Made by a program: the position numbers and the translations under genes
The notes under the pieces: model-generated
What the model saw: only the letters and a program-made list of their open reading frames with translations
Databases searched by the model: none
What the model was told of the DNA's origin: nothing
Part shown: piece by piece, positions 1 to 8,899 of the stretch
Layout of the letters: each line of letters starts with the position of its first letter
Numbering within the stretch: the stretch's first letter is position 1
DNA from: Auricularia sp. M13
Lineage: Eukaryota > Basidiomycota > Agaricomycetes > Auriculariales > Auriculariaceae
NCBI GenBank assembly: GCA_037042915.1
Contig: CM073201.1
Span: forward strand, 3,100,001-3,164,000
Direction of reading: 5' to 3'
Length of the DNA: 64,000 nt

Positions 1-162
1 GGACGCACAGCAATCAAAAAGCTGAATAGTACTGCGAAGAAGTACGGGCTGAGGTATCCTGATGGATTGCGCGCAAACTTGAGTTCCAAAGGAGCTGATA
101 GCAGCGTCAGGGTCAACCAGGGTCATCGGATCCTACTTCGTGCGCACTCACTGGGAATGTAG
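1..162 (+). CDS. Possible 3' end of a gene entering from the left
   Basis: Frame 1 is open from base 1 to a TAG at 160-162, giving 53 residues (start GRTAIKKLNS, end AHSLGM). The lysine-rich first 25 residues could be the tail of a protein or the end of an exon. I do not recognise it, and no splice acceptor proves the frame. It could be chance. Confidence 0.2.
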   Translation, partial: GRTAIKKLNSTAKKYGLRYPDGLRANLSSKGADSSVRVNQGHRILLRAHSLGM

Positions 163-488
163 GATGAATTATAGAGGCCGGGGTACAGGAAAACCATCTT
201 GACGAGCGATCTTGACGAGCGAGAGTAAAGAGGGTGGCGAGGGGAGAGGTTGGGATCGGCAGTTTGGGCCGGGTTGTCCTTTTGTATGCCCGGCGCTTTT
301 GTGTTCCCGAATAGGAAGGTCCACGTGTTTCATAATACACCTGAATACAACCCTCTACGGGCTCTAGCTAGGCGTTGTCCGTTCGGCATAGCTGGGATAG
401 TCAGCCAAACAGAGCAGCATATGAATAGAAGCTGGTCCTCCCACCTCTATTCCCTGTTTACATGCGATACAATACAGGTCACACATCA
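163..488. other. Intergenic, no gene seen
   Basis: Short ORFs occur here on both strands, but none has a recognisable motif or splice structure. This is probably the shared 3' flank of BET2 and whatever lies to the left. Confidence 0.5.
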
Positions 489-1695
489 TCAGGCTGTACG
501 GCGCGGCAACGATTGCCAGTCTTTACGCAGTCCCCGTGCCTCAATAATAGACGCGGGCATGCAATACACAGGGTCAAGATCCTGAAGACCAGGATAACCC
601 AGCAAGCTCAACCCCGTGATGCCGAAGAGTGTATGAAATACGTCGACCATGTCGCCTGCGCGGTCGGCAATACCGCCGCCTTCTTCGTCCTGCGCAGCGA
701 GAATAAAGCGCTCGAGTAACGGCCCGTCAATCCAGGAGACCTTTCGCAAGATGGCAAGAGAGGACAGGACCCAATGCGAGTAGCATACGTCAGGCAACTT
801 CTCCGGGCGGCCGTTCAGACCGCCCGAGGGTAGCTGTCGCTCGGCTAGCCACCAAGAAAGAAGCGGGATGTCGACTGTTTGGTCGTTCAAGCGGTCAAGG
901 ATGGCCAGCGCGCCTAGGCACACCCATACTGCGGATGTCAGCTATGTCGAAGATTGTAGCTTGTGTAGCTTACCTTGCCCAGAATGCGACTCGGCGCCAG
1001 GGTCGGTGCCAAAGCCGCCGTCAAAGTTACGACAGCGTTGAATGTGGGCGACAGCAGAGTCTGCGATGCGCGCGAGGTGGTCGCGCTCGCCCAGAAGCGA
1101 GAACGCGCTGACAGCGCAATATAAGAAGCGTGTGTCGCGCTCGCCGAACGCATCCCCCGAAAAGGAGCCGTCTTCGTTCTGGAGACAGAGCAGAACTAGA
1201 TTATTGTATGAGCAGATGCGGATGACAGTCTCTGAAATTACTGACATTTGACAATGCGAGTCCGTTTGCCGCCCTCGTCGAGCACGTCAAGGGCATCGTA
1301 GGTAATCAGGATTTGTATGCCGCTGAGTGTAGCCAGAACGTGCGCATCATGCCCTGGGTTTGCGCCAAAAGCGCCTGAGAGCGGGCGATTAACGTTGGCT
1401 CACTGAACTTCAACGATGCGCGCGCCTGCCTCGTCGTCCCAGCAGCTCAAGACAAAGTCGACGATATCAGCTCTATCGAGCGCCTCCGGGTGGCCAAGAA
1501 TGAATAATGCTGTGACGCCCCAGTATATGGCGTTCATACGCAGGTGCGTGGTTAGGTGGTAGGCGAGATCGTCCTTGTTCTGCGAATTTGATCTGAACAT
1601 CGCAACCGCGAGTAATATGCGGTCGCTACCTTAGCCAATGCTTGTATGTATGCAACATGCTTTTCTACAAGTAAAGTCGACGCGCTGGAAGCCAT
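489..1695 (-). CDS. BET2: Rab geranylgeranyltransferase (type II) beta subunit
   Basis: Catalytic beta subunit of the enzyme that attaches two geranylgeranyl groups to C-terminal cysteines of Rab GTPases presented by the escort protein; cytosolic. Exons 1630-1695, 1426-1579, 1246-1374, 974-1195 and 489-928 join to 337 codons, against 331 residues for the human protein. Visible prenyltransferase beta repeats include [38 protein letters not shown] and [20 protein letters not shown]. The zinc ligands (Asp and Cys of LPDVCYSH, His of DVFHTLFG) are present. The start gives [20 protein letters not shown], matching the family N-terminus. Introns are 45-51 nt. Intron 2 (1375-1425) must start with GC rather than GT for the frame to hold. 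Family assignment is firm; the symbol is by orthology. Confidence 0.95.
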
Positions 1696-1867
1696 CTTGA
1701 CTGTTTGGTGCTGACAGCGGTGGGCCAAGGAGCGTGACGGTAAACGCCGTGCTCAGGGCAGTACGCGCTCTGCAGTTGAATAAAATCACGAAGGCCACAA
1801 GAACTGTAGATACATGTTCTAAAAAAACCAAGACGTATACTAGATACATATATAGAAGAGTAATGGG

Positions 1868-2956
1868 CTAGGAAGGCTCGACTTTGTGGTCAGCCGATGC
1901 GGATGCCTGTGTGTAGACGTCATTGGGGAACATGGATTCGTATGTGCTTGCGACACTGTCGACACGGTCCAAGTACTTCCCGAGCATGTCATGTGTTTCG
2001 TTCCACGTGAATGCCGAAGCAAACTTGGCCTCAAAATCGCGGGTATACGAAGAGAATTCAAGGTTTTGCATTGGGTCGAAGCTGCACGGCGATTTAAGAA
2101 CCATAGGGACTACAGCGCAGTGAACGCACTTCGGGTTGAGCTCGTGGTAGAACTCGCGTCGCCGCTGGTCCCACAGGGAAGCCTCCTTGATGAACTGAAT
2201 CACAAATGCGCGCATGATGTCGCGCTGCTCGATCTCTTCCCCGGAAAGGTCTGAATGGATTGCATGCTCGCGCGCTCGCCGCGGCGCGTTGTTCGTATCA
2301 GGAAAATAACGGTTCAGCAACGTGGAGGTGAGGTGCGATAGCTCCGGTCTCGCACGAACAAAACGAATATGCTTGACAGGATCAGTGAAGGCTGTATCAA
2401 GCCGCCTAGAACATACCGCTTCCCCAATACGCAGAACAAGCAGGCGATAGCGCACGCGGGTGCCGGCACTTTTGCTCAGCATCCGCATAAGCCTCTCGCG
2501 GTCGCGCGGCGTGAGCGGGTCAATAAGGCGCGAAGCTCCAGTAGCCGGGTTTGTTGAATAGCCAGTTAAAGTGCTCAAGTCGTGAAGTTCGGCAAGACCG
2601 ATGTAGCGGCGGCGTTCGCGTTCGACCTGAGCCAGGAGGGCAAGCAAGTCGCTCGCGCTTTCCCATTGCATTTTTGGAGACGTTATGCTCTCGATGGCAT
2701 ATATTAGGACGAAAAGAGGTGCTTTTGTTTTAGGGGGGATGACCTGTTTCATTCGTTGGTTGTAAAACGCTGCAAAATGCAAGTTCAGTCTCCTTACGAC
2801 CACCGCAGTCTGTTATGACATACTATATATGGCTTCCAGGCCTTCAAATGTCTTGGAAGACTTTTCATTGATCGCCAGCCGTAGAGTTTCCAGTAACTCC
2901 TCAGCATTCGGAGCACTATCGGCGCCAGTGGTGGAGGCAGGTTCAAGAGGATTCAT
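1868..2956 (-). CDS. Hypothetical protein, 344 aa
   Basis: Two exons, 2770-2823 being the intron (GTATGT...TTGCAG), join to 345 codons including stop. The start is the ATG at 2956 (MNPLEPASTTGADS); the spliced junction reads GLEAIYTFYNQRMKQV. The protein is soluble, largely helical and charged, with an Arg-rich middle (VERERRRYIGL) and a Ser/Ala-rich end. I see no signal peptide, membrane segment or catalytic motif and do not recognise the family. The consistent frame, one canonical intron and even composition argue for a real gene. Its 3' end faces the BET2 start with a 172 bp gap, so the two run head to tail on the minus strand. Confidence 0.7.
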
Positions 2957-3254
2957 CGGACTTTGAAGTCGTCTTGTTTCCGGCCTGTATAAGTGTATTC
3001 ACCAAACGCTTTTCATCTATTTGCTTATCCTTCTGACTACAAGCAATAAATATAGAGCTACAAAACCTAATACTGGTCCTGTAGAGCAGAAATGAGATTT
3101 ATCTGATAGACAGCGTCGGAAGCAAATCCCTTTGCTGTAAATTTAGACTTTCATACTGGCTAGCGTCCAATGGTCATCTGCATCTAATGGAGATGAATCC
3201 ATAATGCGGTCAAGAGTACCGATACAAGAAGATCGCCTAAGCTACACTAACGCG

Positions 3255-4781
3255 TCACATTTCTTTCACTTCTGCGCCATCGCTCCGGATGCTCCCCCTC
3301 CCGCCAGCAGTTGGCGTGTCTCTCCTATCCTGCATCGTGCCTGCCTCTGCGCGTGCCAGTGCGCCACCGGGCGCGTAGTCCTGCAACCAGAAGTACGTAA
3401 ATGGAATGCCCACAAGGAGCGCTCCTGTGATGTTCCCGAACAACGACGCAAACAGCGATCTGCGAAGGGTTGAACTGAAAGCAGATCCTCCATCCTTGCC
3501 GGAACGTACTTGCGGATGTACTCGGCGGTTGTCAGCTGCAGGAGTTGGGTTAATTTAGAGCTGGTGAAACGTCGTGCACGCGCACCTCGGAACCCAGCAT
3601 GATTCCCAATGGAAGAGAGAACATGTTTGCTATTCCGCTGTCAATATCCAGGCACGACGGAGTCGACAGGGGTACCGCACCGATAACTGCAGGCGTCAGT
3701 CGGAGCGTGAGCGGGGAACAGCTAGCGGCGTACCGTGGTCAAACGAGCATGCGACAAAGACCCAGATAGGGAACCAGATAGCCACTATCTTTGATATAAC
3801 CTCCTTCGCAGTCATGCCTTGCTGAAGGTCCGTTAATCCTTGACGAAGGTAGCTTGTAATTTCTGTTGCGCACCCAAACTGCGATGCAGACGAGCCAGTT
3901 GCACCCAATGCCGCGGAGGTATATCTCGGCCCAAGTGGGATCGACAGCCTTCTTGCTGGAAGACGGTGAGACTCAATCGCTAGCCACACGGAACGGCGCC
4001 GAGCGGAGCGCACACTGCGGCGGCCTTGATGTACGACAGGTACGGATCCGCCGACACCACGCCGCTGACTGAGTTCTATGTTTAGCTTGCGGTGTTTGGC
4101 GCCCGAAGTTGGCGCACATTTTGCAAGCAGGGCAGCAAAGAACAGGCTGCCTGCAAGGTTCCCGAAAAATACTGGACCGCAGTGAGTTGCTGGGGAGTGC
4201 GCCATGCAAGTCAGCCTCACCGATGAGCCAGTTGTACGGCAGACTCCACCAGGGCACGACGCGCTTCATTATTCCCATAGGGAATATCTGAAGCCGGCTT
4301 AAACAAAGGGTGCATTGGCGAGAGAAATGGATAGGTGTTACCATCATGTTGCTCGTCAGCAGCTCCTGGCCTTGCAGCACGATCCTGAGATTCCCATCAT
4401 AAGCCGCAGAACGCGACGATGAAGACGGGCGCAATCTGACATCACGAGGCCGACCGGAAAGACGAAGCCCGCAAGGATTTTCACGATGCCGGGGTTACTC
4501 GCCGTCAGTGCGGGCGAGCCTCCGGCCATGACGATGCTCAAAAGCCCTAAAGAATGGCCATGCTCAGCGTTAAATGCACAGGATAGCCCTGTAACGAACC
4601 TCCAAACGAGAGAAAGATGCCTGCGTTGAACTAGCACCGGTCAGAGGCGCAACGGTTTTTTTTTTTCGCCCCTCGTACTTACGGCCTTGAGGAGCAGTAT
4701 TTCGGGCCGCTGACGGTGCTTCGCGACACTGGCCTCGACCATCATTACTGCAACATCGGCGGGCGCGTGCGTCAGGCTCAT
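3255..4781 (-). CDS. Formate/nitrite transporter family channel (FNT)
   Basis: Plasma-membrane channel of the FNT family (FocA/NirC/NAR1), moving formate, nitrite or similar small monovalent anions. Thirteen exons join to 302 codons: 4683-4781, 4600-4630, 4441-4546, 4342-4384, 4221-4287, 4118-4171, 4014-4068, 3874-3955, 3734-3821, 3681-3686, 3586-3629, 3510-3535 and 3255-3459. Family blocks in order are LLLKAFNAGIFLSFGG, AGGSPALTASNPGIVKILAG, VLQGQELLTSNMM, FFGNLAGSLFFAALLAK, GIGCNWLVCIAVW, FDHVIANMFSLPLG and SLFGNITGALLVG. Exon 10 is only 6 nt. The exon 7/8 junction could shift (4014 or 4016 against 3955 or 3952). The C-terminal tail is hydrophilic. The substrate cannot be told from sequence. 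Confidence 0.9.
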
Positions 4782-5301
4782 GGTGGGTGCTGGAGTGGAA
4801 GCAGAGAGGCAACTGCAGCCGCGCTGCTGCGTATGGAATGCCGGCAGTCCGCGTTGCCGATAACGATTTGATCCCACTCCACATGAGGGCCAAGGAAGGA
4901 TTTGCGACGATTTCCTTTTTCATCTACTGATAGTGTCCCTTTCCCCGCATTGTCGTCGGAGATGCTAGCTGTTAGACCCTGTCGAAGTTTGACATCTCAG
5001 GGTTCCATCTCGAGTGACCGATCAGCAGATTTCTAGACGCGGTCCTCCGCCACTCCTCTGTCATGGCCCTGGCAAGTCATCTTCTCACTGCTCAGTTCTG
5101 GGTGGCTGACAGATGTACAGTGGAATCACGTGATGGTGTGAATTTCATGCCTTTGAACAAGATGCATAGTGGTCTTGCTATAGTCTCTGGCGGACCCTGG
5201 GATAGGTCAAAAACGAGATCCATACAACCCATTATAAATTTGGTTAACTTTCCACACATCTCTAATACACAGAATACTCATACTGCAGTGCCCATGTCGC
5301 A
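4782..5301. other. Intergenic, promoter side of the FNT gene
   Basis: No gene seen. It lies upstream of the minus-strand FNT start and downstream of the LysM gene stop. A degenerate AT-rich stretch near 5230-5250 (cattataaatttgg) could hold a TATA-like element, but its distance to any ATG is not convincing. Confidence 0.5.
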
Positions 5302-6331
5302 TCATACACGAATGCTTGTCAGACAATAGCTTCTGCCAGCAGCCATATTCGTGCACTGAGAGTTGAGACTTTTGTTAAGTTGAACTAGTCGAGGAGGGTT
5401 AATGCCGTAGGCTGCCCCGATCGAACCGCATGTGTCGCTTTCCTGGACGGGCTGAGTGTAACCGGTACAAGACCTTTGGTCGATTCCGCCAGCTGCGGTG
5501 GGCGGCGGCACAGCGACGGGCGACGAAACACAATATGTGGTCCCAGCCACGACGTTGGAACAATCACTACATTTCATATGAGCCGGGAGCATCTTGAGAA
5601 ATGGGGAACGAACGAATTCAAGCTCGGATTCCAGGCGCCCAGCTGCGCGACGGACGCGCCGTAGAGATTCCCAAGAGTCTCACAGCTCTCCCCAGCGTCG
5701 GCATCGTGGAAAGCTCCGCAGGTATCGTCCAGTGACCCAGGCGCAAGGTCGCTGAGGTCGGCATACGAGCCATCCGAGCTGGGCTGGGTGACAGGCTGCC
5801 CTGCCCGCCGCTGTGCCTCGGCAAGCAGGGACCGTGCCTGGCTCTCCGCCGCGTGATACCTGTCGGCAAACTCGCTGACCTGGACGCTCTGCGCAAGCAT
5901 GCCCGAGCCGAAGTGTGGATACCGTTCTTCTTTGAACTGCACGGCGTCCAGGAAAGAGTTCGTGCTGTGTGAAACGTCGGCGCACTCGGCCGCCGTCCCC
6001 CAACCCTGCGACGGGCGCTGCTGGTAGACTCCTACGCTGTCCTGGTCACCACAAGTTAATGCCTGTAGTAGATATGCATTTAGTTCATGAGAACTTTGAA
6101 AGTCGAGAAGATTGGACGCACATTGACATGTGACTCTACCCATGCAGTTTCGAGGGTCGCTAAAAAGACCTTGTCGGACACGTGGCGTGATACAAGGACC
6201 TGGTAGATGGTATCGAGTGTATCTGGGTTCGCTGTACTCGGGAGGTTGGCGCAATTGCGCGGAAGCAAGACGGATCCGCGTGCTGTCGCAACTAGAAGGA
6301 TAGTAGCTGCACTGGTGGCCTTCACAGACAT
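5302..6331 (-). CDS. Secreted LysM protein with bacterial-type lysozyme-like domain, 307 aa
   Basis: Three exons, 6122-6331, 5614-6062 and 5302-5566, join to 308 codons. A hydrophobic N-terminal stretch (SAATILLVATARGSV) looks like a secretion signal. Residues of about 30-120 carry ETAWVESHVN followed by CGDQDSVGVYQQRPSQGWGT. That block is familiar from actinobacterial secreted cell-wall proteins, where the Glu in the first part resembles a transglycosylase-like catalytic residue. Two LysM (CBM50) modules follow: one ends LNSDCSNVVAGTTYCVS, the second contains TQPVQESDTCGSIGAAYGIN and SQCTNMAAGRSYCL. LysM binds chitin or peptidoglycan fragments. Acting on bacterial walls, or shielding the fungus's own chitin, are both inference. 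The exon joints recreate conserved LysM residues, so the model is solid. Confidence 0.85.
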
Positions 6332-7165
6332 TTGCGTTACGATGCTTTGGGGAATAATTTCTGGGATGCTATATCCGTGAGAGGAATGGACCGTATTTAT
6401 ATGGATGACGGTGGCCAGTCCGATTTCGAACATCGGGAGAACACCGCTGGAAGGCCCGGACACGATCGAAGGTCGCGGTTAAGGTTAAGACAACAGCGTT
6501 CAGGGGACCGGAGATTCGGACCATATCTCAATGTCTGCCTGCCCGAGCGGACCAGTGCAAGACATCGACAAATCTTCAATGGATCTGGATGCGTCAGTTT
6601 CGTCGGAATCGGCACGTGAGCGCTCACAAGAGAGTCGCTCTACCGAGTACGGATAGACAGGACGAGGGGCCATCCCCGGCGGTAGAAACTGAGACACAGT
6701 TCGTCAATCTCGAACCACAAGGAGATGAAGGGAGCGAGTAGATGTTAACACAGGTAAACGGTGTAAAAGCTGGGTCTCTCGCCCTTGCCGAATCTACCAG
6801 TCGATATTCGAGACTTACAATGCATTGCATACAAAACCTTGGTATTCTCACGTACATGGTTCAAGTGAGCCCAGACTGGCGCGACCTATTACTGGATTTG
6901 ATCGGAGACGCGTGCCGGGCGCGCGCGCCCTGAGCGCATCTGATGGCTGCGCTCCGTTGATTGTGGCTCTATCTTTAAAAGCTCGCTCTGTAAGTCAGGA
7001 CGTATAGAACCTGGCTCCCAAGCCTCAACAGCATGTTGAATGCCGACTTGCAACAGCGCAACACCCGCGCCAACACAGGCAGCAGCTCCAATGGCGCTGC
7101 AAGGCACCTGACGTTCTGGAACATGGTCATGGCAACGACCGCCCTGCTCGCAGTTAAAGAGTGGT
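6332..7165. other. Intergenic, no supported gene
   Basis: About 830 bp between divergently transcribed genes (LysM on minus, membrane protein on plus). Several ORFs of 60-116 codons exist, the longest on minus at 6889-7239. None shows a family motif or a coherent set of splice sites. It probably holds two promoters. Confidence 0.45.
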
Positions 7166-8599
7166 ATGAGGACTGTGCGTTCAGGTGTCGGCGCTGGGTG
7201 TGCATTGCTAATTGAATGGACTGTAGACAAGGCTGGCAAGTCGAAGCAGGCGATTCAGCTCGATCCAGACGACGCCGAGGCTGGTCAGAGCCTCTTGGCG
7301 CGTAGCGCTGCTATTCACGGCGACTCCGGAGCAGCGGCGCTAGTCCTGGACCCTACTAATGTACAGGACCCGGTTTATAGACGCCGACGCGGCTGCTGTG
7401 TTTGCTGCGGTGTGAGGTGCGTTGCGAGAAAGCATTGTCCGCTGTGACTGAAATTGCCCAGATTCGACCTCCTCTGCAAGGCTCTGGGCATCGTAATCTT
7501 TATCTACACGCTCATTGGTGGTTATAAGCTCGTCAAATGGATCGTGACTGTGAGCAGCGATGCATTTACAATATCCTCGGTGCTGAAACTTCGTTTCAGC
7601 CGGAACCGACGGGTCTCGAGGAAATGCCAGTATTCAGCAAATCCCTGGGATGCATGGATGGCCAGTACTTCCTGGGACCCAACCACTCCGAAGATGGACC
7701 ATTGTCGTACATAATTCCGATCGATGAATCTCTTCCCGTTCTTCACGTCAACTTCGAGGGCGCAGCAGCGGGCGCAGTCATTATCGAAGAAGGCAACACC
7801 GACGGCGAGGCGCACGTTTCGATGAAACTGCGCACCAACCACGAGTCCCTCCTCACGGACGTCAGGGTCACCACTGACCCTTCCAGCTTGCAGCTCATCA
7901 CACCCAGCGGAAGCACCGGAGATGAACGCGCTTGCATGCGCTTCGACGCCGTCCTCAAGCTCCCCAAGACGCTGCGAAACCTCACGCTGGTCAGCCAGAG
8001 CATCGTGCAAGTGCAGTTCGCGCAGGGCTCGTTCGCGCAGCTGCAGAACCTGGATGTGTCGCTGCTGTCGCGCTCGGCGCTCAACATGCTCCTCCCGCAC
8101 GCAGACATCAGCGCGGAGCATGCCAATATCGACCTTCACGGTGGATACCTCGTCGGCGCCCTCGCGTTGCGCTCCTCCGCCAACATCAACACCAAACGCG
8201 GCGACGCCATCACTAAGCTCACTCTCGCAGTGGACGGCAGCATCGACAGTGCACCGCAGCTAGTGACGAGCACTGGCAGCACCCGCGGCGACTTTACCTA
8301 CTCCAACGCCGATGGACGGCCCATCAACGCGGAGCATAACAGCGCGGCAGGCGATCTATACCTGCGGTATGTCGTTTCATCAGTCACTCTGGTTTGACCG
8401 GGTATACTGACTCCCTGAAAGCTATGCAGGCTCTGGCTACTCCGGTCCCATTGACATCGAAGCCAGGAGCTGGAGTGCCAAGGGTGGGATTGAGAACTTT
8501 GGTCAAAACAACCCCCGTGGGAAACCGTATGTTCGAGACGAGAACGGTACAGACAGGATGAAAATCCGCACGCCTGGTTGGGTCGGCACCTACTTCTAG
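7166..8599 (+). CDS. Single-pass membrane protein of unknown function, about 413 aa
   Basis: Exons 7166-7184, 7227-7416, 7462-7549, 7600-8366 and 8422-8599 keep one frame of 414 codons. The layout is a short cytosolic part ending in a basic RRRRGCCVCCG anchor, one hydrophobic helix (ALGIVIFIYTLIGGYKLV), then a long outer domain with evenly spaced short hydrophobic repeats (LRNLTLVSQSIVQVQFAQGS, FAQLQNLDVSLLSRSALNML, ANIDLHGGYLVGALALRSSA). Such repeats suggest a beta-solenoid or adhesin-like fold similar to DUF4097, but that is inference. The tail reads GYSGPIDIEARSW and GWVGTYF. The first intron (42 nt, multiple of three, no stop) is uncertain, so the N-terminus may differ. The function is unknown. 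Confidence 0.75.
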
Positions 8600-8899
8600 G
8601 CTGCTTCAGATTACTGCGTAAGACTTACTTAGGTACATTTTGTTTGTTTGGGTCTTGTGAATGAAAAGGATGATTATGTTCCGCGGAGATTGCGCTAGAG
8701 TAACGTAATTGCGAGAACTGCGCGTCTTGAAAGATGCGTGTTCAACGCTTGTGAAATACGATAGGTATCATCTTCGGCCTGAGAAAGTGAGTCACTGCCA
8801 AGGGGAGCAGAACGCCTCACGCTTGTGTCAGTGACACCTTCTCCGCGAGTACCGTCTCCTGGTCCTGTGCAACATTCAGCGGGAGAGCGAACCTATACC

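Noticed and set aside
6889-7239. 116-codon minus-strand ORF
   Set aside because: It overlaps the start of the plus-strand membrane protein, and no motif or splice partner was found.
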